From NCBI GenBank assembly GCA_946406115.1, contig OX291551.1, forward strand, positions 30,673,381 through 30,737,380: a stretch of DNA of 64,000 bases, in the 5' to 3' direction. This DNA comes from Apoda limacodes (Eukaryota; Arthropoda; Insecta; Lepidoptera; Limacodidae). Position numbers and translations under genes: made by a program. The notes beneath the pieces are model-generated. The model was not told where the DNA came from and did not search any database. It saw only the letters and a list, made by a program, of their open reading frames with translations. Of the stretch, positions 11,310-24,300 are shown in pieces (position 1 is the first letter of the stretch; each line of letters opens with the position of its first letter).

Positions 11310-11790
11310 ACATCAGCTGTAAGCATAATGATTGTAGGGCACTGGTGCATGCAAGAACATCCAGTGTCCCATAAACGAATCCATGCGGTCCGCAACCACA
11401 CTCAGGAGGCCGTTGACGCTGGCCCTCGTCCTCCGCGCCGTCGAGGCTGCCCTCCTACGCATGATTGTCCGAAAGCAGTCTACATGCGACAGAGGTAGCC
11501 GCAACAGAAGGGCGAACGCGAAGGGCGTCAATCGCTCGTCGCGTATGTCTGACCCACAGGCTGCACGTGTAAAAAGATGTACAAAAGGCTCGGAAGAGTG
11601 TTATTTTAACTTGACACGAGCAACGTGCAAACCTGCGAGCAATCATACTTGCTCTTACTGACAGCGCCCGCCGTTCGCTTTCAATATCTGCATCGTCTTT
11701 TAATTCATCGGTCACCACATGACCAAGATACTTAAAATGATTGACCCGATTTAAGACAATGCCAGCTTACCTGACAGGCGCCACTAGACA
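11310..11790 (-). pseudogene. Non-LTR reverse transcriptase relic, second family
   Basis: The - strand from about 11760 reads NRVNHFKYLGHVVTDELKDD, then DIESERRALSVRASMIARRF, then CQVKITLFRAFCTSFYTCSLW, then RRAIDALRV. This is the post-catalytic region of an endonuclease-RT polyprotein common in arthropods. Shifted frames continue to about 11320 (MGHW...). The YADD core and 5' half are absent. Clade (RTE- or CR1-like) not resolved. Confidence 0.7.
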
Positions 11791-13420
11791 TGGATTTTAG
11801 GCATTTGATATGGATTTTTCTTTATTTACTATGGAAAAATGTTTTAGACTTGCCGTATTCTAAAACCCTGGGCACGCAACGGCTTTGTTATGTATGTTGA
11901 GAAGTTTACCCTTCCTCGCCGCATTATAGATCCTATTTATTATTGAATCCGTTTCACATTAGCTAAAATCTTTGTCGCTTTGGTGCATCTAATAAGTTAA
12001 CCTATTGTCTTCTACCTATACCGCTTTTATTACACCCAAGCCCCAGGCGTCGCCATGTCTATTCATTCCAAGCCCCCAGGCGTCGCCATGTCTATTCATT
12101 CCAAGCCCCCAGGCGTCGCTATGACTATTCAGTCCAAAAGTCCTCATGGGTTACAAGCTCATCTCCTTCTTTGACGCTAAACTGTGTCATCAGTTAATAA
12201 AGCGATGTAGGATATTATTTTTTAATTACATTTACTTTAAACAGTGTCATTGCGTGCTGGTAAAGTGGGAGCTAAGATCTTATAATTCCCACGGGCTTTT
12301 TCTTTCCTCAAGGCAAAGTGGGACTTTATAAAACCCACGGGCAATATGATTCATTAAATCACTGACGCACCGCGCGCGCTTTACTTGTTTGATAAAACAG
12401 TACGTAGACTTTATAGATTTTTACTTTATCTTTGGACTTTACGTACTGTTTTATCTATTCTGTCATGTATGTACAAAAGCGCCATCTGTAGTTTAAAATA
12501 TGAACTACGCGCCAAGCGAGCAATTATAGTGAACAATTTTTTGATTTGACCCGATGGTCAAAAATCAAAACTACAGTCCCCATATTGAAACTTATAACGA
12601 CACTAGCGAAAAAGTTTTAACTTTTGCCAAAACTTTAATTCATAAATTCTTTAGATATCGATAGCTACACTTCTGTTCCCACTATTTTACGGTACGGAAA
12701 TTAAAAACTCATGAAAGCCTTCGGCCTCTAAATAGCCTCTCGTTAGTAATTTTCTCCTTACCGCCCTTAATGTACAATGTACTATTACGCCACTGCTCAG
12801 AAATTGCCGCCGCAGTCATACATTCTTTTAGCTATTAGTGAAACTCTCAAAGAATGTTACCCTTGGGCTTGCTTGAGAGGTAAGTATATAAATATCAGAA
12901 TTACGAGTATGTTTTCAAATGATCGCGTAGAATTGGTTTATCGGTAACGGCTCTAATGGTTACTTTGAAATTTTCTACTTAGATAATATTACTTCTCAAG
13001 TATATTTATATGTCATTTATAAGAAAATTTGTTTCTACACAAATAATAAAAAACAATAGTTACTTACCCCCACAGATGGGGCAGAGCGACACTCGGTATG
13101 CCCAGGTATATATATAGTATGATTTTTATGAATATGAAAATTACCAAACATTAAGCCGCTATTAGAAAAGTGTTAAGAGAGACAGGGATTTAATAAATTA
13201 AAATAAATATTGTAAAACTAAGACAATCGAAACTCATCTTATCTAAAATAAAATACCTTTATCATCAAAATGTTTGTCCATGTGGTAAGGTGACAAGGTG
13301 ACAAGAACGCTGGCTGCATTTCCTCCTCACTTCACACTTAGCGCTTTAAACCCTTAACCCGCACGCGTACCTCACGTTTAAAATACCTCGAACTCGGATT
13401 TACACTAAAAAAAAATTATT
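11791..13420. other. Intergenic, no gene recognised
   Basis: AT-rich with short dispersed-repeat pieces. Apart from the 33-bp repeat at 12036-12135, no ORF, splice pattern or RNA gene was supported. Confidence 0.5.
12036..12135. repeat. 33-bp tandem repeat, 3 copies
   Basis: Three copies of ccaagcccccaggcgtcgcc followed by atgtctattcatt; the first two are almost identical and the third is slightly diverged. Confidence 0.85.
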
Positions 13421-13429
13421 CAATAAAGC

Positions 13430-14400
13430 ATTTTATTAACCATTTAGCGCTTTATTGTTTAAAACATCATGTAATTTATAAATTCAAAATAGTACTATGC
13501 TCTGTCAACAAAGTACTTTATTAATCTAACAAGTACTTCATTAATTACAGGTAATTTCATTATTGAATTGACAAATAAAAATAATAGCATCGTGAATCAT
13601 GTTATTTAAAAGTAATTTAATAATTAAGCAATTTTATAGTTTCTGTACTTTTGTTAGTTTAGCGATATTGCATACAAAAAAGCAGTTTAATGCAAGCTAC
13701 AATCAGTTGGCTGACGTCACGCGTCCTGCATCGCGCTATGAGAGTTTTTTTGGTATCAAGCATATATACCACTTGGCCCGTAACATATACAAACTAAACC
13801 GTATAAAAGTGAACCACGGTAGTTAGTAAACCTCGCCTGACGAGAGATCTTCCCATCTTGCGTCGCTCCATAAATGTTAACACCGCGCTAAACAAATGGC
13901 ATCTTTCGCAGCAGCTTCATTCATCTACCAGTTCACGAACCAGTAGTCAACCGTTACGCTTCTAATCACATAGCGCATGCCGGGCTTCCGACTCACTTTA
14001 CAGAACACCTTTTTTAATATTGAATAAGCAGATTTGTACAAGCTACAATTAGTCTTTTCAGTTTTTAATAAGAAGCTTAATAGGAGCCACAATGTGCCTT
14101 TTTAATTTCAAACAAGCAACTTTATATAAGCTACAATGAATCATTTGAGTTTCAAATAAGATAAGTAATGAAAGTAAAAATGTTCCTTTTTATTTTAAAT
14201 AAATGGCTTTATACAGACAACAATATACATTTTTAATTTTAAATAACTGACTTTATACATGTTACAATAAGTATTTTTATTTTCAAATAAACAGCTTAAT
14301 TGACCAATCAACAATTTTAAGTTAATAACTGTTTACAAGATACTTTAAAGGCTCGTATTTAAATAAGAAAGTTGATTGCAGCTAATAAGATTTTGTTTCT
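13430..14400. repeat. Diverged ~44-bp tandem repeats, with a 300-bp unrelated segment inside
   Basis: Between 14020 and 14330 about seven degenerate units of roughly 44 bp share the pattern aaataagcaactttatacaa...gctacaat...tttttaatttt. Similar but weaker units (for example gcagtttaatgcaagctacaat at 13682) lie left of a non-repetitive segment at about 13705-14020. No ORF is conserved across units. Confidence 0.6.
13712..13830 (+). promoter_or_regulatory. Promoter-like cluster: CRE palindrome plus TATA box
   Basis: A perfect CRE-type palindrome tgacgtca (13712-13719) is followed by cgtataaaagtg (TATA box 13802-13808) and an initiator-like tagttagt about 20 bp further on. It sits in a non-repetitive island inside the 44-bp repeat region, 1.4 kb before the first visible SPTLC2 exon. 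No first exon downstream could be supported, so function is unproven. Confidence 0.3.
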
Positions 14401-14577
14401 ATCAATTAAGTATTTTTTTCAGTGTACGGGCCGTATGCGTGCGGGGAAGGGCTTAGCGGTTCAACTGTGGTGTGAGCCTTTCTTTATATCTATGTATTTT
14501 GTGAGATAAGGGATTAGTCACCTGTGTGTATTAATGACCCAACCGACAGTGATGTTATCTGAGACATGAATAGTAAT

Positions 14578-14640
14578 AGGTGTGCGGCGTGCGGTGTGCG
14601 GCGTGCGGTGTGCGGCGTGCGGCGTGCGGTGTCCTTTCGG
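14578..14640. repeat. GC-rich (gtgcggc)n short tandem repeat
   Basis: Runs of gtgcggcgtgcggtgtgcgg in an otherwise AT-rich stretch. The short ORFs here are artefacts of the repeat. Confidence 0.8.
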
Positions 14641-15229
14641 CGCGCCCTCGCTCGCTCACCACACTTATCTGCTTATCGCACATATATTTGTTGCCTGTCT
14701 ATATGTCCGGTATCCGATGTAAATCTTTATCGACACTCGGCATCAGTGATACAATAAACTGCCTTGAGGCGTCCGTTTGCAACAGTTTGAGCGAAAAGCA
14801 AGCAAGCGTTGCTCTTTGCCTCGTACGGCGACGGCGACGATATCTGCATGCTGACGTCCATACATGACGTTTAGTAGTAATACTACATTTAATTAAACCA
14901 TGTTAAAATATACAGCGCGCACAAGAATGTAGTCTACATACTTTGCTTTAGGTTCGGACCCACCAGACGTTTATGAAACGTCGACATCTAAATGGACCGG
15001 GACTTAACTCAGATCTTCCGTTCTCGGTCGCCTAGGTACTCGTGAAACCACGTTTGATCTCGCTCAGAATATGTTTCTAAGTATTCGTAGATCTTCTATA
15101 CATTACAACACTCTTCAAGTGTGTTTAATTTGTAATAGTTCAGCGCTGAAAAGGCGAACAGTATGCAGTGTTGTTCCCCCTGCACGTGCACGTGCGCGCC
15201 CCGCCTTAGTCCTTGTGTGGTTGTCGCAG

Positions 15230-15384
15230 GGGTACGCGCCGCTGTACAACCCGTTCGAGCAGTTCTTCTCCCGTTACGTGTACCGGCGCGTGCGGAACGT
15301 CTTCTGCCGACCGATCTGCTCGGCGCCGGGAGCTACCGTCGTGCTCAGCGAGCGACACTCCGATGACTACAACTGGACCTTCAG
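15230..15384 (+). CDS. SPTLC2: SPTLC2 exon a (first visible)
   Basis: The acceptor ttgtcgcag precedes codon Gly of GYAPLYNPFEQFFSRYVYRR, and the donor is ttcag/gtatat. The exon starts in phase 0 and ends two bases into an Arg codon. It encodes the block before the catalytic domain, including RPICSAPGA and DDYNWTF. Confidence 0.93.
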
Positions 15385-18300
15385 GTATATCATCATCACA
15401 TGGCATCGGAGATCAAAATACATATTATGTGAATACGATTCGGAGCTCCTCTCAGCGTGCTTCATTCAAACGATTTTTTCAATTAATTTTGACACTTGCA
15501 AATAAAACACCGCGAAATTTTGAAGACATGTTCAAGTAATAAATATCTAGGTCTGCAGTGTGTTATTTTTCTGTAAATTTTTTTTGTAAAAGTTCTTATA
15601 CAGGACATCTAAAGTTACCTATACAGGATTCTAGGTTTTAATACAAATGGTTTAAAAAATTATTTCTAGTTAATAAAAACATTTTACAAGATTTTGGAAA
15701 ACCACAGACATAGACATATATATATTCGGCTTGGGATTTTGACAACGAAATTTCACAGTGATTGATCAGTAAATGTCAAAACAATTGTATCCTCTTAAGA
15801 CATCTGCTTCGTTTTTCACATAAATTATATTAAAGGCAGTGCTCTAGTGTTGGGAGGCGGGGGGGGCTCGTTCGGTGTGAACAAATGAGTCTTTTTTACG
15901 TACAGTTAAATGCATACATAGCTTTAAGGGTGATACACAGACCAGAAAGCTGATTTCTTGAATACTAACGATGTACATATAAATATACTAAAAATCATTA
16001 TACAATGTCATATACAATTTTAATATACTTAATTATCATTTATACAACAATGACGACGCCTCTAAACTGATTTTTTTTAAATGGAATTTAACGATTTCAC
16101 TTTTTTGTATTTACAATTTTTCACTTTTTGCTACAACTTAGTCAATGCACTAACAATACTACATAACAATCAATTATAATTATTACCAATTATAATTATT
16201 AGACTTACATTACAACAAAAACACGTTTTTGAAATAATGGTGTCCCCTAGATACTTTCTTGCATCAAATAATGTTGACTGATACTGTCTTGCATTAAATA
16301 ATGGTGATTTCCAGATACTTTCTTCCATTAAATACAATAATAAATACAATATGCAATAAAAATAAATGAAAATTACTCAATAAGATAATGCACGCAAGTT
16401 TTATATTTTTTTTTCAGTCCTTTAAATGCTATAGTTTAGCCACAAAATTTGTATAAAAACGGCGTATTTACGCTATATAGCCTATATCTTAGTCTTAAAA
16501 TCGCGTGCAGACAATTCTGTGGTTCACTTACCAATACCTTCACTTTTTTGTTTTAAAATACCACTAAGGTGGCAAACAAGTATTTGGTTTACCTGATGGT
16601 AACCGCAGCCTTGAACGCTTGCAACACCTGGGGCATCACTCGCGCGTTGCCGACACTTCCACAATCAAATAACTTCTTTTTTGAAGAACCCCATACTGTA
16701 TTCTTTAGAGAAAACCTTGACAGGGAGCTCATTCCACAACCCGAGTGTTCGCAGGAGGTAGTTTCTTTGAAACTGCACTGTACCATTTAGGTTTTAAAAG
16801 TGTTAGGATGAATTCCCTGCCGATGGTTAGCGGTGCGATGGTAGAAAGTAGCCGTGGGCATCATTTCGAACAATTCGTCAGAACACATCCTATTATACAA
16901 CTGGTAAAAACACAAAGGGAGGCAAAGTCTCTCCTCAGACTTAAGGGTTCGATACGGCAAGTGAGTTTGGGATCGTCGCGAATGACTCAGCCCGTCGTTG
17001 AACCGAGTCAAAAGTGCCCAGCTTGTATCCGGGTGCTCCCAGCGATGGCAGCAGTACTCCAGATACGGGGCCGGACTAGCAACTTGTAAAGCAGCAACAT
17101 TTGTTGTTTATCAGGTAGGGCCTGTTATCCTACGAAACAGGGAAAACTACGATGGGAACAGTGTGACACTTGCCGTAGTATTATGCATCATAAAATAAAG
17201 AATTTATTTATTTATATAATCTGCTACGACCGTTACAAACATCATCACCTCCGGTGTCTTGTGTCTTGTGTCCTGTGTCCTGTGTCCGCACCCTCCGCGA
17301 TACAGATAAGTTTGAGTTATCTTGTTGTGGCTGCAGGCTGACGGGACGGCGCGTCGAGTGCATCAACCTGGGCTCGTACAACTACCTTGGGTTTGCGGAG
17401 GCGACGGGCGCCATCCCGCGCGCGGTCGAGGCGGCGACGCGCGACTTCGGCCTCGCGCTTTGCTCGTCGCGTGCTGAGCTCGGCACCTGCCGCCTCCACC
17501 ACGACCTGGAGACCGCCACCGCAAGCTTCCTCGGCGTAGAGGTACTTACCGGGACACTATCCCTCCCTTCTGTCTGCATGGTAATTTAAGAGTTCACTTC
17601 TTAACTTTTAGTAGTTTAGAGGGTGAGGGGCAGCTTGTAAGGCAAGGACCAGTGGATTTTAATGGCGTGACAAGAAGTGAAGAAAGAAAAGTAAACTAAA
17701 TAGATACTGAATAAGATATATTAAAGAAAAGTGCACTGTTTAATTGTATAACAAAATATTTTAAAAATAAAAAATAAAATCGTGTCACCTATCGGTACCG
17801 CGCCATTTCCACTTCCACTTGTCTTGTATCGGAGCTGAAGTAGCGCTGCGAAGTCACTATCTCTGATAATGGTAAAACCTGTCCATTGTCAGTTTTGCCT
17901 ACCTAAGAGAATAATGATAAAGCCTTGTTTTGGGACTATATTCTATTTCAACAACGAAGTCCCCTGTAATAGTGTGATAGCTGTCAGCTAAATGTGACGA
18001 AGTATTATAAATCGATTCAATAGTAATTGATATCATTAAAAAAAATGCGCCATTTTACATACATACCTAAAAACTATATCTTTAATGTACAAACCATAAA
18101 AACTGTTTTTTTTATCATCATTACGGTTCTAAAATGTCCATGACAACGGTGTGCGAGATACAGTCGAGTCACCAGCCGAGCAACCGAAGCGGAAGCAATG
18201 TTGACGGTCGCTGACCAGCTCATGTTTTTCTAGATATCTTAGAAGCTGTGTGTTGATCACAAGTTTAACAGATAATAGCGATTGGCCTGTAAATCGATAG

Positions 18301-21300
18301 AACATATCTATCGCCTCTTTTTAGCACCGGGTGCGCATTTGCAGTTCTCCATGAAGAAGGAAATTGCTTAGTCTGGTAGGAGCGGAGAAGTGGCGTGTGA
18401 GTACTGAACATATCTCAGGAGATCACTGCTGGTATACTGTCTAGTTAACATGTTTATATATATAATAAACATACAACATAATATTTAGGTAATATATAGA
18501 TGAGCGTGTAATTGTGTAATAAGTAATCTAAATTTCAGGTAGGTATCTAATTAATAAAAAGTCACAAAAATGGACCAGTTATGACTGTAAATTCAACGAC
18601 GTTTTCTTAAAATGAAACCTAGCTAGATCGATTTATCGCCCCCGAAACCCACCGCAAACTATATTTTATGAAAACGTTAGAGCCGTTTCCGAGATTCAAA
18701 TTATATATATATATAATAATTCCTCGTCTTTAAAGTTATTAGGTAAACTTAGACCAGTAATCGATTTTTCAATAACGTAACGATTTTTTTCGATGTTCGT
18801 AAATGTCTTAGTTACTTCACTATCAAAACAGGAACAGACCATAGAACGTTGCTGTTCGTCGTAAAAAAGGGTAACGTGTATTTCTGAGTTTGTAACTTAT
18901 TGTTATTGTATTAAATTATCTATTTAAAGATACACTAATCAATTTTTTAAGTGTCCTTGTTCGCAAAGTAAGAGATAATTTTTTTTTCTGTAGTAATTTT
19001 TATTGACTATTATGTTTTTGTAAATGCTAAATTACAAACAAATTGACTGAGACGTAGAGGTTTGCGTTTTATGAATGAAATGTGTCACAGGGGACTCCGT
19101 TGGTGAAATAGGATATGAAATTGAAAATAGGTAGTGAAATTAAATTAGGAAATAATGAAGTTGTGATTTGGACCATACAAGGATCAAGTGTATGCACTAT
19201 ACCTAAAATATTTTGAAGAACGGGCGGAAAAATGAGAAACACATGTTTTACAATGAAGTGCGGTGTTTTTCTGCGGAGTTCTCGATAAAAAAGAAAGTAT
19301 TTTTATATTCCGCTGATCTTCCGTGTGCCGATGTCAGTAATGACTCAAGTTTTGACAAACAAACATTAGTAACATCTTCTAACGGATTTATTTTAAATTA
19401 TGTTTTCTGATTTTGGGTATAAAGTCTTTTGATTACTATATAGAAATATAGTAAAAAAATGAGACCGATCCCAACCCAAGTTTGTCTATGGTACCATGGG
19501 AAGTGTTCTGAAAAGGAAAGTATATTGTAGCTATTAGTGTTAAATAGCGTTTCTTCTCACAGCGCTGCTTTCGGTCATCGCTGCGAAATTCTTTTCGGTT
19601 TCAGTTTGTAAAAAAAATTTAGTTACCTCGTTGTTACGTGTACGAATAGTGCCCCGCGGTTTGTAACGTAGAACCAGGTCACCTCGTTGATTCGTTGTTA
19701 CGTGCACGAATAGTGCCCCGAGGTTTGTAAAGTAGAACCAGGTCACCTCGTTGATTCGTTGCTACGTGCTCGAATAGTGCCCTGCGGTTTGTAAAGTAGA
19801 ACCAGGTCACCTCGTTGATTCGTTGTTACGTGCACGAATAGTGCCCCGAGGTTTGTAAAGAAGAACCAGGTCACCTCGTTGATTCGTTGTTACGCGTACG
19901 AATAGTACCCCGCGGTTTGTAATGTAGAACCAGGTCACCTCGTTGATTCGTTGCTACGTGCTCGAATAGTGCCCCGCGGTTTGTAAAGTAGAACCAGGTC
20001 ACCTCGTTGATTCGTTGTTACATGTACGAATAGTGCCCTGCGGTTTGTAAAGTAGAACCAGGTCACCTCGTTGATTCGGTGTTACGTGTACGAATAGTGC
20101 CCCGCGGTTTGTAAAGTAGAACCAGGTCACCTCGTTGATTCGTTGTTACGTGGACGAATAGTATCCCCAGGTTTGTAAAGTAGAACCAGGTCACCTCGTT
20201 GATTCGTTGCTACGTGCACGAAAAGTGCCCCGCGGTTTGTAAAGAAGAACCAGGTATCCTCGTTGATTCGTTGTTACGTGCCCGAATAGTGCCCTGCGGT
20301 TTGTAAAGTAGAACCAGGTCACCTCGTTGATTCGTTGCTACGTGCACGAAAAGTGCCCCGCGGTTTGTAAAGAAGAACCAGGTATCCTCGTTGATTCGTT
20401 GTTACGTGCCCGAATAGTGCCCTGCGGTTTGTAAAGTAGAACCAGGTCACCTCGTTGATTCGTTGCTACGTGCACGAAAAGTGCCCCGCGGTTTGTAAAG
20501 AAGAACCAGGTATCCTCGTTGATTCGTTGTTACGTGCCCGAATAGTGCCCTGCGGTTTGTAAAGTAGAACCAGGTCACCTCGTTGATTCGTTGCTACGTG
20601 CACGAAAAGTGCCCCGCGGTTTGTAAAGAAGAACCAGGTATCCTCGTTGATTCGTTGTTACGTGCCCGAATAGTGCCCTGCGGTTTGTAAAGTAGAACCA
20701 GGTCACCTCGTTGATTCGTTGCTACGTGCACGAAAAGTGCCCCGCGGTTTGTAAAGAAGAACCAGGTATCCTCGTTGATTCGTTGTTACGTGCCCGAATA
20801 GTGCCCTGCGGTTTGTAAAGTAGAACCAGGTCACCTCGTTGATTCGTTGCTACGTGCACGAAAAGTGCCCCGCGGTTTGTAAAGAAGAACCAGGTATCCT
20901 CGTTGATTCGTTGTTACGTGCCCGAATAGTGCCCTAGATGAATACTGCTTTACAACAATTCATTTAAGTTTTTGATCGGGGTAAGGTTCCTTCGTCCTTT
21001 TAGCTATTTCTGTGACAAAAAATCAGGTTATTCTGTTGCTCTTTTGCGACATCAAGGAATATTTTTCCAGGCTTTAAACAGCGAATAAAGTTATACTTGT
21101 AGGAACTATACTTCCAGAATACCCCATGTCCTTCTTGATCCTTTCAAATCTCTGAGCTAAATTAATCAGCTTGAGTATATGCTCCGTCGCAACTTATACT
21201 CGAGGAGTAACAAACACCGACTTTATAGAGGTGTTAGATAGGATTGTCACGTGAACTCAAAGTGTAGTATTGCAGTATTCTTGTTTAAAATCGGAACAAA

Positions 21301-24300
21301 CAACGCGAAGGCAATGTTGTATGGAAATCCATTCTAGGCGTGCTAGGCTGTCTACATTGAAAATCCACGGAGTGCCACGAACCTACAATACATTGTGCTA
21401 CGAAGATATGATACAGATCAATCCATCAAATAAAATTTCTTTAAATAGGTTTGTTTCTGAGAACACTTTTGATCCGTCAGTACAATCTATTTAACAATAT
21501 TAAATTTGTGCCGAAAAGAGCCGACAAGCTGCGCTCCACACTGACAAGGAACATAGCAGTGACACTTACAGCTCTATTTCAACTGATGAGTTTAATGAAG
21601 CTTTAATTCTTTAAAGACATTTCCGAACATAGGGAGGGTAGAGATCTTTGTGTATGACGTATGAGCCGCTCAGTAACTTTGCAGACTACTTCATGTTATA
21701 TGAATAATAATTAAACATTGAAGCAGAAATATGATGAAATCCCTATATTGTTGTGGTCTAAAGGTGTTAATATTTTGAAAAGAGTAACCGCTGAGTTTCT
21801 TGCCGATTTCTCTCAGTATTAATCTTCCGAACCGGTGGTAAAGTCATAATTTAATTAGGAAATTAGACTATTCGGAAGTATTTTTAAAAAAACTACTCAA
21901 ACAAAGAGTTATTGGATTTGATCTGATGAAGCGTGCTGGAAGTATTTGACGGCTCCAATGTTATTTGATTTGATCTGATGTAGCGTGCTGGAAGTATTTG
22001 ACGGCTTCTTATGCTAGTGAAATTATGAACGAGAACGTGCTTCAGTATTGACAAGATCATAAAAATAAAAAAAACATAAAAAAAACGTGTGTATTGTTAA
22101 AAATGTTTTAGAAACCTATTAAAATGTAGAAAATAGCTTGTTTTCTAATCACTTACAGATTACAGAGTTTATTTGCCACGACAAATCCAAGCCACAAAAG
22201 CTAATATGTGTAATCACACATTCATGTATTAGTAATCTGGAGTTGATACAGTGGGGGATAGTACACGTGTTGTTCTGGTTTGCAGGCGGCGATAGTGTTC
22301 GGTATGGGGTTCGCGACGAACACGCTGACGCTGCCGGGGCTGATCGGCGCGGGGTGCCTGGCGCTTAGTGACGAGAACAACCACGCGTCCGTCATCCTGG
22401 GACTGCGGCTCTCGCAAGTCACCGTCAGGGTGTTCAGACACAATGACATGCGACATCTGGAACAGCTTGCTGTGCGCGCGAGAGCAGAGGGGAAGTGGAA
22501 GAAGATCATCATTGTGAGTATTGTTAGGCCCTGTTAATTACTCACCGGTAGCTATGAAATTTTTTCGACCCCAAGGTCTTTATTTAGCGGTGAGATAATC
22601 TCAGGGGTGTCGCACTCTAGTTTGGTGAGCAGTTAAATACAAGCCTTGAAATAATAATAATTTGTTTGACTTGGTACCTACACCTACATAGAAAATATAT
22701 ATGTACCTACTACCTACCTACTTATGAAAAATATCTAGACTTGATAGAATAGACTCTCTGGTGAATCTTTCTTTGACTTGACAGATAATGTTTAACATTG
22801 CCATGTGCCTTTTTATTTTCTCGTGTCATGAGATTCTGGTTTACCTACCTCTACAGTTATATTTACCTACCTCTAAAGTTATATTTACCTACCTCTACAG
22901 TTATATTTACCTATCTCTAAAGTTATATTTACCTACCTCTACAGTTATATTAACCTACCTCTACAGTTATATTAACCTACCTGTTGCGGAGAATCGGGTG
23001 TCAGGACGATCCCACTTGGTGGGACCTCCAATTGTTTCCGTAAATCGGAGGCGGAGATAGTTGCAGCTGGTTGCTGTAGCGGTCCTCGGGATGTGTCGGG
23101 ATGAAGGCACATCGGCGGTGACTTCGGTAAATAGGTCCAAATGGATGCTAACACAGAAGTAAATAATAACAGCGGGTTGCGTAGTGGTATAACACGCGCG
23201 TTGTCGCGGTGCGTCTTTGGCGAGCGGGGCCGGGGGCGCTTCAGTGCGCGTGGTGACTGGTCGACGCAGCTAGCTTGGTACAACTGTCCTTCGATGCAGC
23301 GGGCAGCTTGCAAGGCGCTGGCGGCCTTCGGTACCTTTCCATTGAAGGTGTCGGTATGGTCACGTGGTCTTGAACATTGGGTCCCGTAGAATTATGTCAG
23401 TTATAACGTACGGTCGGTAGTCGGGTGTAGGGAATTTATTTATTTATATATAAAATATATGTGAGCAAATTCGAAGGGCGAATTTTAGCGAACACTACCT
23501 CTACAGTTATATTTACCTTTTTCTACAGTTATATTTATCTACCTCTATCAGTCATATTTACCACCGAAACGGAACTTTGTTGGGCTATACATTGCAAATT
23601 TATTTCTTTTTTTGTTTAGTACTATACTTAGTTTATTACGTGGTAATAGATAAATTAAGAAAGCTTTCTAAGGCCGGCTTGGTTTTCCACTGACTTCAAA
23701 AAAGGAGGAGGTTTTACCTTTTTATTGCATCTTTTTGAAGTCGGTTGTTTTTTTATAAATAACAACCCTGATAAATATAGGGGAGGCCTACGTTCAGCAG
23801 TGAACGTCTTCCGGGTAAAACGAACGAAAGAAAACCCATTCAATCAATCAATCAATCAATATTATTTATTAAATTTAGGCTACAATAATTGAGCACTTAT
23901 GAATGTCACTACGCCATCGGTTCGTAAGTCTGTAGGGCGGGAGACCTTGTACTGAGAAGAACCGGCAAGAAACTCAGCAAGGACATTTCTTTTCTCCCAT
24001 TCTCTTACAGCGTCCAATTAAAATATTGGAAAATGCCCTCCCTATCATAGAAGGACACTTTCCAGTACAAACATAAAAAAACATGAAATATAAAGCACAA
24101 TCACAACAAAAAAGTATCTGATTGCAAAAAAAAAGACAGTTTATGTATTCATCATTTAGAAATAATCAAAGAAATACCAAAACCAAAAATGTAAGACTAA
24201 ATACTAAGAATACAAAGAAGTTTGCAGGAGCAGACCAGCCTCCACAGGCGGCACCCGTTCACGAGTACGACACATGAATCAGCCATCGCTTCGCTCAACC

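Larger units (their letters stand above)
17542..22285 (+). other. SPTLC2 intron (4.7 kb) with satellite
   Basis: Holds the 64-bp satellite at 19624-20934, a 3'-end fragment of a dispersed retroelement at 21420-21500 (taggtttgtttctgagaaca, compare 36720), another near 21780-21850, and a ~50-bp direct duplication at 21917-22010. Otherwise featureless. The acceptor is ggtttgcag. Confidence 0.8.

Noticed and set aside
19540..19746. 68-aa ORF on the - strand in the satellite
   Set aside because: It spans 64-bp repeat units only and is not maintained across the array.
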